DNA of 64,000 nt from Adiantum capillus-veneris (taxonomy: Eukaryota; Streptophyta; Polypodiopsida; Polypodiales; Pteridaceae): contig CM043953.1 of assembly GCA_014529385.2 (NCBI GenBank), forward strand, positions 77,306,872-77,370,871, read 5' to 3'. Shown here piece after piece: positions 23,101-34,027 of this stretch. Positions within the stretch are counted from its first letter, which is position 1. Each line of letters begins with the position of its first letter. The position numbers were made by a program, and so were the translations under genes. The notes beneath the pieces were generated by a model, which worked only from the letters and a program-made list of their open reading frames with translations, made no database searches and had not been told where the DNA came from.

Positions 23101-24473
23101 TTGCTCCAATCAAGAATCAATGAGGATGTCTTGCTGAAGAGAGAGCGATCGAGGCTCCCATTGGGCATGTACTCATAAACAAGAAGAAGGTTAATGCTTT
23201 TTTCATCTGTGCACCATCCCTTAAGCTGAACCAAGTTTCTGTGGCGAATGCGGCTTATTATGTTCACTTCTGCAAAGAATTCTCTCTCTCCATGTTTGGA
23301 CTTTCGTGAAATGCACTTCACTGCAACCTCTCTCCCGTTGTCGGGTAGCAACCCTCTATAAACTGATCCAGAGCCACCCTTTCCCAACAAGCAGTCCTCC
23401 CCAAAATTGTTAGTGGCCATGCTTAGATTTCTGTAGTCGAACTCCTGCGGCCCAAGATCAGCATCGGAAGGAGAGGGCAGCCCACTAATTCGATGGATCC
23501 TAGCTGATGGCAATGGATGATTAATAAATCTTTGTCGTCTTGATCGTCCCTTCCGCCATAGACATAGAACTAAAATAATCATGCCGACAATTATAAGAAA
23601 TATACCTGTGCTGGTTAACCCTGCAATGAGGCTTACATTAGAGCCCTTTTCCTTGCCGAGGCTTACATTAGAGCCATTTTCCTTGCCTATGGATGTACTG
23701 TTGAAGCTCCATGAAAGTATACGGTGATACTCAGCTTTGCCTCCTGTACCCGCAGAAAATCCGATAAAGACATGCTGTGGCAAAAACTGGGTCAAATTGA
23801 TCGAATAGGTTAACACAGGGGAGGGCGGCTTGGTGCTTGACACATTTGTCGCATACATCTCCAGCAGCGATTCGGAACCGGAGTAATCAACCCAAGAGTA
23901 AACGAAGGAAGAATTTGTTAAACCAAAGGTGAGATTGGAATAGTTTGCAGAGACGATGGAGTTGATGTCGATCCCGATGTGGTTATCACTGTAGTCGATC
24001 TGAGGGTTGAGAAATGTGTCGAACTCAACTGCGACAAAGCCCGTGCTGTAATCATTGAGTGGGAGCCCCATCCCCGAGCCCTTGCGATGGTCGGGTACTT
24101 GAGAAAGAGTCGGATCAAGCAAGAAAAATGCAAGGCCATCAGCAGGTGGAGTGCCATTTATAGGGACGATGCTGAGGGTGAAGGCGCAATTGAAAGAGGC
24201 CGCCTCCCGAGTAGCAGAGTCCCACAAGAAGAGCTGGTCTGCATTGTAGATGCGGCCTGTGCTTTCAAAGGGGTCGTTGTTTTTGGCGGTGAGGTCTACA
24301 TGGTCAGGGTTGAAGGAGACATTGCCCATGGCTATGAGGTAGTCCTGTATATTTGCATCGCGACCCATGGTAGGGTAATTGAAGCTCAATGAGAGAGCTG
24401 CAGGGAAGAGTAGGTGTAAGAAGAGTAGTACTACTGCAGCTGGGATTATCATGAGCTGCTGCAAGCTGGCCAT
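20131..24473 (-). CDS. L-type lectin receptor-like kinase (exon 1 23098-24473, exon 2 20131-20842)
   Basis: Plasma-membrane receptor kinase of about 695 aa. Start chosen at 24473 because MASLQQL opens a signal peptide (residues 1-28); upstream in-frame ATGs (for example 24620) would bury it. Legume-lectin domain about 30-258, with PADGLAFFLLDP and the metal-binding VEFDTFLNP...DNHIGIDINS. Stalk, then transmembrane segment about 284-306 and basic stop-transfer (RKGRSRRQR). Kinase about 357-640: LGKGGSGSVY, Lys386, HRDIKASN (Asp485), DFG at 503, MAPE ending near 531; so an active RD-type kinase is predicted. The exons join as WSKR/YNIVCG with GT-AG borders and an uninterrupted frame. The C-terminal tail is Ser/Thr rich. 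The family commonly acts in immunity or development; the ligand is unknown. Most angiosperm relatives lack introns, so the kinase-domain intron is unusual. Confidence 0.93.
21115..22763 (-). mobile_element. TTAA-flanked terminal-inverted-repeat element, intronic copy
   Basis: The ends read CACTAGGTTGGTAAC and, on the minus strand, GACTAGGTTGGTAAT, with TTAA immediately outside both ends (21111-21114 and 22764-22767). The interior is recognisably the same as the element at 40204-41526 but in inverted orientation (for example the CAAAATGGTCACTTAA and GTGTCCTTTCAGGGTTT-type boxes). No transposase frame is visible, so it is non-autonomous. About 360 bp (21640-22003) is absent from the other copy. 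Confidence 0.75.
21640..22003. other. Extra segment in the intronic TTAA element
   Basis: Sequence between the ATCTCTTA box and the GAAGTGCTAAATAC box has no counterpart in the 40204-41526 copy. It is either an insertion here or a deletion there; boundaries are approximate. Confidence 0.5.
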
Positions 24474-24639
24474 CGGGCCGTGAAGGTGACCATTACACCT
24501 TGGAAGTGTTGAAGGTAATTTCATCTGTACGATCGAGGCTTCAGCAGGAAATAGGAGTTCGATTCGGCCTTTCATACCGTCTGATAATTCAATTCGAGCT
24601 CTGGGGCGTACAGGGGCCAACTCTGTGTGTGGGTGGCCG

Positions 24640-24642
<3 letters not shown>

Positions 24643-24679
<37 letters not shown>
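24643..24679 (-). repeat. (CT)n microsatellite in the receptor-kinase 5' region
   Basis: 37-bp AG run, read as CT on the gene strand, about 170 bp upstream of the chosen start. Pyrimidine-rich tracts are common in plant leaders and core promoters; a regulatory role is inferred only. Confidence 0.85.
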
Positions 24680-24682
<3 letters not shown>

Positions 24683-25750
24683 GTGGACTGTGGATCCATG
24701 CGAACGTTCCGTCAGTCGATGCTTTGCACGTCTTGCAAGTTGCAACTTGTACCAGACTGTGATGAGGTGCGCACCAGTGCTCAAAAACTTGGCAAACCTA
24801 CATCTGAGATTCTGAGCTGCCATAAGTCGATGCACAGATGGCGACCTTGCGTGTATAAAAACGTGCCTCCCTGTTGCGAAGATCCGACGGCCCAAAGCGT
24901 GCGCGCCGCCGTTCACACACCCCTATTGTTGATCCCTTCACTCCCCTCCCGCTACTCAAAGGGTGTGGACATGAGATCTTCCAAACACACAAACAATTCT
25001 TTAGCTAGATTCACGAGTTTGCAGCTGAAGCCCCTTCATGCACATGATCTACCTTGATCCCATCAGACCCTTGGACAAGCCGTTTCGCAATCGTTGTCTC
25101 CTGTTTTGCTATGCAATTGGATTGTCGGGCCATAGCCGCTAACTGTGTAGCGAGCCCTACTTTAACGCATTTGACGCAACACCGCTAATATTCCTTCCAT
25201 GTCATGGTTGCTAGCCGTTACAATGAATCATGAGGCTCATGTGTGCAAGCTCTCTCCGACTCCAAAACACGGACGAGGAAGGTTTCACTATAATATCTTG
25301 ATCTAAGATCCCAATTTGGAAGCATGGAGCGGCTTTGATCTCAGTCGTTCAAACATCCAGTGAACTAGGGTCGGTAAACTAAGGATAAAGAGGTGAGTTA
25401 GACTAGACTAAGGGTGGGTAAACTGAGGTGAGCCAACATGGTCACGGTCGATTGTGCCGGCATGGGCATCGATGCACACTAGCGTGGTGGTAGGGCTTTT
25501 GTGTGGCAACTGGGAGGTCTCAAGTTTGTCGACCCATGGCCTCCAAGGCCAATGAACTAAGGGTGAACTCAAGGTGGAGTAAACTATGGGTGAACTTAGG
25601 GTGTCATTTTTGCCCCTAGCTCACCCCTAGTTTATCGTGGCGACCAAATAACAGACATTAAAGCCGCGTGTCTCCCCTCATCCTGGCCCTTAGATGCCGT
25701 CTGAACTAACCTTATGCGAGATAATGCAGGGGGGCGGGGGTGGGGTGGTT

Positions 25751-25752
<2 letters not shown>
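24680..25752. other. Intergenic, presumed promoter side of the receptor kinase
   Basis: No convincing gene. Short unrelated frames only. A loosely repeated word, AACTAAGGGTGAACT-like, occurs at 25370-25620. Confidence 0.4.

Positions 25753-25789
<37 letters not shown>
25753..25789. repeat. Poly-G tract, 37 G
   Basis: Uninterrupted G homopolymer. It is not flanked by the 1.4-kb repeat unit seen further right. Confidence 0.95.
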
Positions 25790-25790
<1 letters not shown>

Positions 25791-26767
25791 GTTCATATTA
25801 GTCGAGGCAGACACAAACCATTTGGTGAGGAGACAACAAATGGTGGGCAACAAGTCTCTTATTGACTAAACGACCTCCCAAATATAAGAATGTGCCAACC
25901 CTAAGAGAGAGGATTCATGAATCAAGAGATGTTATGTGTTGTTGAAGCATTCAAAACCATCTCTCTTCCTAGTTTCGTCTTTGTCCAATCCCTAGTCACT
26001 ATTCACAGGCTGGATACACATCAATGCTGCCTCTACTCAACCCATCTCTAGGTGGATGCCCATTTCTTTCATAATTTAAGATTACAATTGAGAGCTCGTC
26101 CAGCCCACGATTCACATCACTTATCATGTATTTCCATGTTGACATGTGCGTTTGTTGCCCAAGTTCAGGAAACGAGTGTGTAAGAGTTGCATCCCACCTC
26201 GTGTGTGTTGGGCGATTGGGGTGAAGGGGTTTACTATCTTTAGAGAATGCACATTATCCTCTTGAAATGTAGAAACCTGGTGCAGTTTCACTAGCATGGC
26301 CAAAAAGGTTTTCTATAGAAAAAATCATCTCCTTGTTTCTCGAATATAATTCACCAATGAGAAGTCATTACCTCAGCTCAATACTCGTAGAAAACAAGTA
26401 ATCTTTCACTATGTTGTCCTTAGGTGCGGTCTCTTTCATGCAAAGCTTGAAGCCCCTCCCTTCCCTATACTCCCCCCAATCACACTCTATGTGAATCGGC
26501 TATGACAAATGTTAATGCATTTGATATACCAAAGGAGATTGGCTCTTGGCTCTAGACTAGTTACAACGTAGGCTCCCACTTCTTGGCTTTCCAAAACAAA
26601 GTCAAAGGCTCACATTGGCATTCTAAAAGAATAAAATGAAAGAGAAGTAGGGGCGGGTTGATTTCTTACGAGGAGCCAACGAAGATCTTTTTGGAAGTTT
26701 TGGTAGCAAAACGACAAGGAATGAAAACAAAGGGGAGGAGAAAGAGAAAAGAAATTTTGGGTGGGTG

Positions 26768-26768
<1 letters not shown>
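25790..26768. other. Unassigned sequence before the 1.4-kb repeat array
   Basis: No gene recognised. The last 70 bp are purine-rich (AAAGGGGAGGAGAAAGAGAA then TTTTGGGTGGGTGC) and lead into the poly-G tract. Confidence 0.4.

Positions 26769-26813
<45 letters not shown>
26769..26813. repeat. Poly-G tract, 45 G
   Basis: Longest G homopolymer in the window; marks the left edge of tandem unit A. It is followed by a short TTGG repeat. Proline- or glycine-repeat frames across it are artefacts. Confidence 0.95.
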
Positions 26814-26814
<1 letters not shown>

Positions 26815-28222
26815 GTTGGTTGGTTGGTTGGTTGGCAATGAGAAGGTGGACTTTGAGGTGGTGGGGTCGAAGATGTTGCAAGAGCAACAACCTTGCAATG
26901 GTAGTTGTAGCCAAGAAGACCGTGTGATGCAGGAAATCGAGGCATGTTGAAATTGTTTTAGTGGGATAGGCTCACATTCCTTGGACATGATTGTTCGTGA
27001 TATAATGGTTATTGGGAAAAACTCATTTAGGACAACAACAAGTTGTCATGCTCAATACTAATGCGTTGCATGAAGATTTTGCATTAAAAGGCCGAACCCA
27101 TGAGCATGGAAGGTAAAATCTACACAGAATCCACCGAATAGGAAGTAGAATCATGTAAGGCTTTTAAAGAAAGGGACTCATTGAAACACTAAAACAAACA
27201 AGGTGAAGAATCACGATGGTCTATTAAGGAAATGCAATGCAAAAATAGATGAGGGTTGTGTTTGTAAAATTTATTTTTCTACAACAAATATTTTGAAAGG
27301 TTCAAGAGAAGGTATAAATTATCAAGAGAGTAATAGATATATGGCAAAAGGTGACTAATAGGTCAAGTTATTTTAATGGTGGTAAACATGGAGAAGTTAC
27401 TAAATTTGGTCGAGGTTGAAAGTTTATTTTGTTGCTTTTTGACAAAAAATGTTAAACCAATGTGATTATTTCAATATAGGTTAGATTTTAGAGTTGATAT
27501 CGACATTTAATGACATTGAAGTATGATCAAATGACATAGATCATTTCATTATAGAAACATTTCAAAGGAACGATGGGCCTAAGTAATTGTGTGAAAATTT
27601 AAATTAATAATAATAGTATTTCTTAAAAATAACACTAATTAATGCTATTTTTTTCTTGCAACATTCTCTTGATCAAGTGTTACTTGTGACATGTATATAT
27701 GAATTTTTTCTTTGAAATGTATTTTATCAATACTGGGAATGTCTAAACCTAATCCCTAATAATAATATATATTGCACTCAGGTAACAATGTGCATTTGCA
27801 TATTAAAACCAAAAGCTAAAAAAAAACTTAGTCGTAAAGAATTTCTTTCGTTTACGGACAATTTATAATTTTTTAGTTATGAATTGTATGTAAATGAAAG
27901 AAAATTTACAATAAAAAAGTATGTCTTAAGTCAAACGACAAAAAAAGAATTCATTAGATCCTTAAATTAAAGGACTCATTTAAAAATTAAACAAAGAAAA
28001 GTAAAAAGTCATGTGAGCAATAAATCAAGGACCAAGTTACAATAATGGAAACACCATTTACATTATGAAAAGAAAATATAATCTATATAACTTTTTTCTT
28101 AAAGAAGGAAACAAAGAAGTCAAGTGACCATTGAAAGAAGGGACCAAAATACAATGATGGAGAGACTTGTACATTATAAAACTAAGATATAATCTTTATA
28201 AAACCCTTCTTATCAACAAGAA
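26814..28222 (+). repeat. 1.4-kb tandem unit A
   Basis: Runs from TGTTGG through GGCAATGAGAAGGTGGAC to the ...CTTATCAACAAG end. Shares near-identical blocks with units B-D throughout, for example GGCTCACATTCCTTG, GGTATAAATTATCAAG and GATCAAGTGTTACTTG. No protein-coding content. Confidence 0.93.
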
Positions 28223-29660
28223 GGGGAGAGGGTGGTGTGTGTTGGCCATGAGAAGGTGGACTTTGAGGTGGTGGGGTCCAAGATGTTGCAAGAGCAGCAA
28301 ATTTGCAATGACAGTTTGCAGCCAAGAAGACCGCATGATGCAGGAAATCGAGGCATGATGTTGAAATTGTTTTAGTGGGATAGGCTCACATTCCTTGCAC
28401 ATGATTGTTAGTGATATAATGGTTATTGGTAAAAACTCATTTAGCACAACGGACAACTACAAGTTGTCATGCTCAATACTAATGCGCTGCGTGAAGATTT
28501 TGCATTAAAAAGCCAAACCCATGAGCATGGAAGGTAAAATCTACACAAAATCCACCTAATAGGAAAGTAGAATCATGTAAGGCTTTTAAAGAAAGGGACT
28601 CCTTAAAAAACTAAAACAACAAAGTGAAGAATCACGATGGTCTATTAAGGAAATGTAATGCAAAAATAGAGATGAGGGTTGTATTTGTAAAATTTATTTT
28701 TCTACAACAAATATTGTGAAAGGTTCAAGAGAGGGTATAAATTATCAAGAGAATATTAGATATATGGCAAAAGGTGATTAATAGGTCAAGTTATTTCAGT
28801 GGTGGTAAACATGGAGAAGTTACTAAATTTGGTCGAGGTTGAAAGTTTAGTTTGTTGCTTTTGACAAAAATGTTAAACCAATGTGATTATTTTTATATAG
28901 GTTGGATTTTAGGGTTGATATCGACATTTAATGACATCGAAGTATGATCAAATAACATAGATCATTGGATTATAGAAACATTTCGAAGGAATGATGGGCC
29001 TAAGTAATTGTGTAAAAATTTAAATTAATAATAGTAGTATTTCTTAAAAATGACACTAATTAATGCCATTTTTTTCTTGCAACATTCTCTTGATCAAGTG
29101 TTACTTGTGACATGTATATATGAATTTTTTCTTTGAAATGTATTTTATCAATACTGGGAATGTCTAAACCTAATCCCTAATAATAATATATATTGCACTC
29201 AGGTAACAATGTGCATTTGCATATTAAAAGCAAAAGCTAAAAAAAATACTTAGTTGTGAAGAAATTTTTTCGTTTAAAGACAATTTACAATTTTTTAGTT
29301 ATGAATTTGTATGTAAATGAAAGAAAGTTTAGACTAAAAAAGTATGTCTTAAATCAAAAGGCAAAAAAAGAAGTCATTAGATCCTAAGAAGTCATTAGAT
29401 CCTTAAATTAAAGGACTCATTTACAAATTAAACAAAGAAAAGAAAAAGGTCATGCTAGCAATAAATCAAGGACCAAGTTACAATGATGGAAAGACCATTT
29501 ACATTATGCAAAAAATATATAATCTATATAATTTTTTTCTTAAAGAACAAAACAAAGAAGTCAAGTGACCATTAAAAGAAGGGACCAAAATACAATGATT
29601 GAGAGACTTGTACATTATAAAAGAAAGATGTAATCTTTCTAAAACCCTTCTTTTCAACAA

Positions 29661-29662
<2 letters not shown>
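28223..29662 (+). repeat. 1.4-kb tandem unit B
   Basis: Second unit. Its left border has an interrupted G-rich spacer (GGGGAGAGGGTGG) instead of pure G, showing that the homopolymer is not obligatory. It ends TTTTCAACAAGAG before the next G tract. Confidence 0.93.

Positions 29663-29691
<29 letters not shown>
29663..29691. repeat. Poly-G tract, 29 G
   Basis: Spacer between units B and C, followed by AGAGGGGGGG. Confidence 0.95.
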
Positions 29692-31106
29692 AGAGGGGGG
29701 GTTGGCAATGAGAAGGTGGACTTTGAGGTGGTGGGGTCGAATTTGTTGCAAGAGCAGCAATTTTGCAATGGCAGTTGTAGCCAAGAAGACCGCGTGATGC
29801 AGGAAATCGAGGCATGTTGAAATTGTTTTAGTGGGATAGGCTCACATTCCTTGGACATGATTGTTAGTGATATAATGGTTATTGGTAAAAACTCATTTAG
29901 AACAACAACAAGTTGTCATGCTCAATACTAATGCGTTGCATGAAGATTTTGCATTAAAAGGCAAAACCCACGAGCATGGAAGGTATAATCTACACAGAAT
30001 CGACCTAATAGGAAGTAGAATCATGTAAGGCTTTTAAAGAAAGGGACTCATTGAAAAACTTAAACAAACAAAGTGAAGAATCAAGATGGTTTATTAAGGG
30101 AATGTAATGCAAAAATAGATGAGGGTTGTGTTTGTAAAATTTATTTTTCTACAACAAATATTTTGAAAGGTTCAAGAGAGGGTATAAATTATCAAGAGAG
30201 TAATAGATATATGGCAAAAGGTGACTAATAGGTCAAGTTATTTCAGTGGTGGTAAACATGGAGAAGTTACTAAATTTGGTCGAGGTTGAAAGTTTAGTTC
30301 GTTTCTTTTTGACAAAAATGTTAAACCAATGTGATTATTTCAATATAGGTTGGATTTTAGAGTTGATATGGACATTTAATGACATCGAAGTATGATCAAA
30401 TGACATAGATCATTGGATTATAGAAACATTTCGAAGGAATGATGGGCCTAAGTAATTGTGTAAAAAATTAAATTAATAATAGTAGTAATTCTTAAAAATG
30501 ACACTAATTAATGTCATTCTCTTGATCAAGTGTTACTTGTGACATGTATATATGAATTTTTCCTTTGAAATGTATTTTATCAATACTGGGAATATTGTCT
30601 AAACCTAATCCCTAATAATAATATATATTGCACTCAGGTAATAATGTGCATTTGCACTCAGGTAATAATGTGCATTGCATATTAAAACCAAAAGCTAAAA
30701 AAAATACTTAGTTGTGAAGAAATTCTTTTGTTTAAGGACAATTTATAATGTTTTAGTTATGAATTTGTATGTAAATGAAAAAAAAATTACAGTAAGTAAA
30801 AAGGTATGTCTTAAATCAAAAGGCAAAAAAAGAAGTCATTAGATCCTTAAATTAAAGAACTCATTTACAAATTAAACAAAGAAAATAAAAAGGTCATGCG
30901 AGCAATAAATCAAGGACCAAGTTACAATGATGGAAAGACCATTTACATTATGAAAAGAAAATATAATCTATATATATTTTTTCTTAAAGAACAAAACAAA
31001 GAAGTCAAGTGACCATTAAAAGAAGGGACCAAAATACAATGATAGACAGACTTGTACATTATAAAAGAAAGATATAATCTTTATAAAACCCTTCTCTTCA
31101 ACAAGA
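29692..31106 (+). repeat. 1.4-kb tandem unit C
   Basis: Third unit, same block order. A 22-bp internal duplication around TGCATTTGCACTCAGG (30640-30675) distinguishes it. Confidence 0.93.
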
Positions 31107-31122
31107 GGGGGGGGGGGGGGGG
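31107..31122. repeat. Poly-G tract, 16 G
   Basis: Spacer between units C and D. Confidence 0.95.
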
Positions 31123-31337
31123 TGTTGGCAATGAGAAGGTGGACTTTGAGGTGGTGGGGTCGAAGATGTTGCAAGAGCAGCAATTTTGCAATGGTAGTTG
31201 TAGCCAAGAAGACCGCGTGATGCAAGAAATCAAGGCATGTTGAGATTGTTTTAGTGGGATAGGCTCACATTCCTTGGACATGATTGTTCATGATATAACG
31301 GTTATTGGTAAAAACTCATTTAGGACAACAACAGGTT
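31123..31337 (+). repeat. 1.4-kb tandem unit D, left part
   Basis: First 215 bp of the fourth unit, interrupted by copia C2. It ends in AGGTT, a one-base variant of the AAGTT that follows the element at 37232. Confidence 0.92.
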
Positions 31338-31559
31338 TGTTGGACTTCGGGTTGTAGAGAAACGCACACAGCTTGGAGAAGACGAAGGAAGCTCAAGGCA
31401 CACAATAGAGAGTCTTAGTGTGCAATATAAACATGGATAGCCCTAGAGTGATGGGTGTATATACAATGCAGCTGGGAAAAAACCTCCTAAAGAGGGAAAA
31501 AATGCCCCGGCGGTCACTAGTGTGTTCACACACATCACAACCACATGTATATAGTAACA
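31338..31559 (-). repeat. 3' LTR of copia C2
   Basis: 222 bp, diverged from the partner at 37005-37231. Preceded on the coding strand by the polypurine tract at 31560-31572 (AGGGGGGGATT-type). Confidence 0.93.
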
Positions 31560-31635
31560 AATCCCCCCCCTGAGTGATGCGGTGAACGAGAGCTGGCACA
31601 TGAGTAAAGGGAAGTGCCATGCCCTAAGGACATGA

Positions 31636-33720
31636 TCAGTCCACAAAGGGGAGTAAGACTAAAGCTTTGCGGAAAGCTTCAAGCTTCTCACGAGACAATG
31701 CCTTTGTGAAAAGATATGCAAGTTTGTCATGTGTTGGTGCATAAGCCAAGCTGATCTCTCCTGCTGAGAGCCTCTCCCTGACATAGTGGTAATGCACCTC
31801 AATGTACTTTGTGCGAGCATGAAAAACTAGGTTCCTCGCAAATGCCAATGCGCTCTGATTGTCAGTGTAGATAGTGTTGGCAGTGTCCTGTCCAACACCC
31901 AAATCAGCCATAAGGCACCTTAGCCATACACACTCAACCGTAGCTGTGAAGACTGCCCTGTACTCAGCCTCACAACTTTAAGTGGCCACAATAGGTTGCT
32001 TCTTGGTGAACCATGATATACATGAACTGCCAAGCATGAAACAAAAACCACTTGTGGACACTCGCGTGTCAAAACAACCAGCCCAATCTGAGTCCGAAAA
32101 AGCATGTAAGTCTGGCGGCAATGATCCCCCCTTAGGATAAAACAAGCCAAGATGTAAAGTGCCACTAAGGTAGCAGAAAATCCTCTTGACAGCCTGCCAA
32201 TGCTTAGACCCTGGGCTATGCATAAATCTGCTGACCTGTGAGACTGCAAACTGAATATGCAGCCTCGTGTTGCATACATAAATGAGGCAGTCAACAGCAG
32301 TTTGGTAAAGAGTGTCATCAGCAGGATCGCCAGCATCATGTAGACTCAACTTCAAACCTGTTTCCATGGCAGTGGCAATAGGTTTGCAATCCTCAAGTCC
32401 AAACTTACATAGCAATGTCTCTATGTAACTTTTCTGACACAAGGCAATACCACCATCACACTGCTTAAACTGTATACCCAAGTAATGATGCAACAGCCCC
32501 AAATCTTTCATCTTGAAAGTAGAATTCAAATCAGCCTTAAATTCAGCAATATGTCTCTCATTTGGTCCAGTGATCAGCAAATCATCAACATAAAGAACCA
32601 CAATGAGAAGTACATCACCCTCACGCTTTACATACAATGTGCTTTCTGTTGGACTGTTACGAAAGCCTCGTTTAACCAAATGAGTGTCAGCTTTCTCATA
32701 CCAAGCACGAGGAGATTGCTTCAACCCATACAAAGCCTTTTTACATCTGCACACTTTGTCCTCTTGTCCTTTTATGACAAAACCGCGAGGCTGCGTTACA
32801 TAAACTTCCTCAAATATGTCACCATTCAAGAAAACAGTAACAATGTCTGATTGATGTACATCCCAACCAAAATGAGCTGCCAATGCACATAGAAAACGCA
32901 CAGTAGTCATGCGACAAGTGGGAGAAAAAGTCTCTTCATAATCTATGCCTTTTTGCTGTGCATAACCCTTTGCAACAAGTCGAGCCTTATGGTGATCGAT
33001 CTCACCATCTGGCTTGCGTTTCAACTTGTAAACCCACTTCGTACCAATGGCCTTTTTGCCAGGAGGCAAATCACATAAAGTCCATGTGTCATTTTCTATA
33101 AGTGCATCATATTCTGATTGCATGGCAGCCATCCAATTTTTTGAATTTTGTGCTTCATCAAAAGACAGAGGTTCCTCAACATCATGCAAGCTAGACACAA
33201 CTAAAGCATAACAATCTCATGCATAAGATGCATGGCGAGAGCCTGTACGAGTACGACTAGACAAAGGTGCATCCAATTTACTGTCACGCAAAGTGTGCAA
33301 CCAGCCATTTTGGCATACCTCTAGCCTGCTCATTTTCAGCCCTTTCCTCATCAAGTACATCATGTACATCTGCATCAGTAATAGGCTGACATGTAACATT
33401 TTCAAAAACCCCCATAGGCTGTATGTTTGCCTCATTGGAACCTACATTTGTATTTCCACCACTGAAAAGAGGCAACAAAGTGTCATAAATGTCTTGTGAG
33501 CTTACACTATTGTCTCTAGTACATGACAGCAAGGGCTGAACAGAATCTTCCACAAACACTACATCCCGAGAAACTAGAATACGTTTTGTTTGCGGATGAT
33601 ACAAACTGTAACCTTTGCTTTCAGCACTATAACCAGCAAAAATACATTTGACAGCCTTATCATCCAATTTTCTGCACTGCACTTGTGGCACCAAAGCATA
33701 TGCCAAACAGCCAAAAGCAC
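31636..33720 (-). pseudogene. Copia C2 pol, reverse transcriptase-RNase H part
   Basis: The frame open from 33198 to 31978 (406 codons) covers the whole reverse transcriptase: KWVYKLKRKPDGEIDHHKARL, AFLNG-region variant TVFLNGDIFEEVYV, YGLKQSPRAWYEK and the catalytic YVDDLLI, then the beginning of RNase H (DSDWAGC). A TAA at 31978-31980 cuts it; RNase H continues at 31911-31636 with IYTDNQSALAFA and ADLGVG. Upstream (33720-33200) lies the integrase C-terminal region and linker with a frame break near 33200-33290. Compared with C1, this copy keeps the reverse transcriptase uninterrupted. Confidence 0.9.
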
Positions 33721-34027
33721 AAGGGGGGGGGGGGGGGGGGGGGGGGGGGGTGTTGGCAATGAGAAGGTGGACTTTGAGGTGGTGGGGTTGAAGATGTTGC
33801 AAGAGTAGCAATTTTGCAATGGTAGTTGTAGTCAAGAAGACCGCGTGATGCAGGAAATCAAGGCATGTTGAAATTGTTTTAGTGGGAAGGGCTCACATTC
33901 CTTGGACATGATTGTTCATGATATAACGGTTATTGGTAAAAACTCATTTAGGACAACAACAAGTTTGTTGGAATTAGGGTTGCAAAGAAACGCACACAGC
34001 TTGGAGAAGACAAAGGAAGCTCAAGGC
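33721..34027. other. Rearranged insert in C2: copied flank, target site and LTR start
   Basis: Holds AA plus 28 G (33723-33750), then 215 bp of unit-D sequence (including the C2-specific GTTCATGATATAACGG), the target site AAGTT (33961-33965) and the first 62 bp of the LTR (33966-34027). It therefore repeats 31107-31399. Directly right of it (34028 onward) the pol sequence already present at 33320-33720 is repeated. Confidence 0.9.

Noticed and set aside
24474-24620. Upstream ATG at 24620 as the receptor kinase start
   Set aside because: It would place about 49 residues, many charged, before the hydrophobic signal peptide; the ATG at 24473 gives a normal signal sequence.
24500-25057. 185-codon plus-strand frame opposite the receptor kinase start
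   Set aside because: Crosses the microsatellite and the gene's 5' region; Arg/Glu repeat and no domain, so a shadow.
26610-26988. Proline-rich and glycine-rich proteins on both strands
   Set aside because: All derive from reading a poly-G tract in several frames; the flanks are repeat units, not exons.
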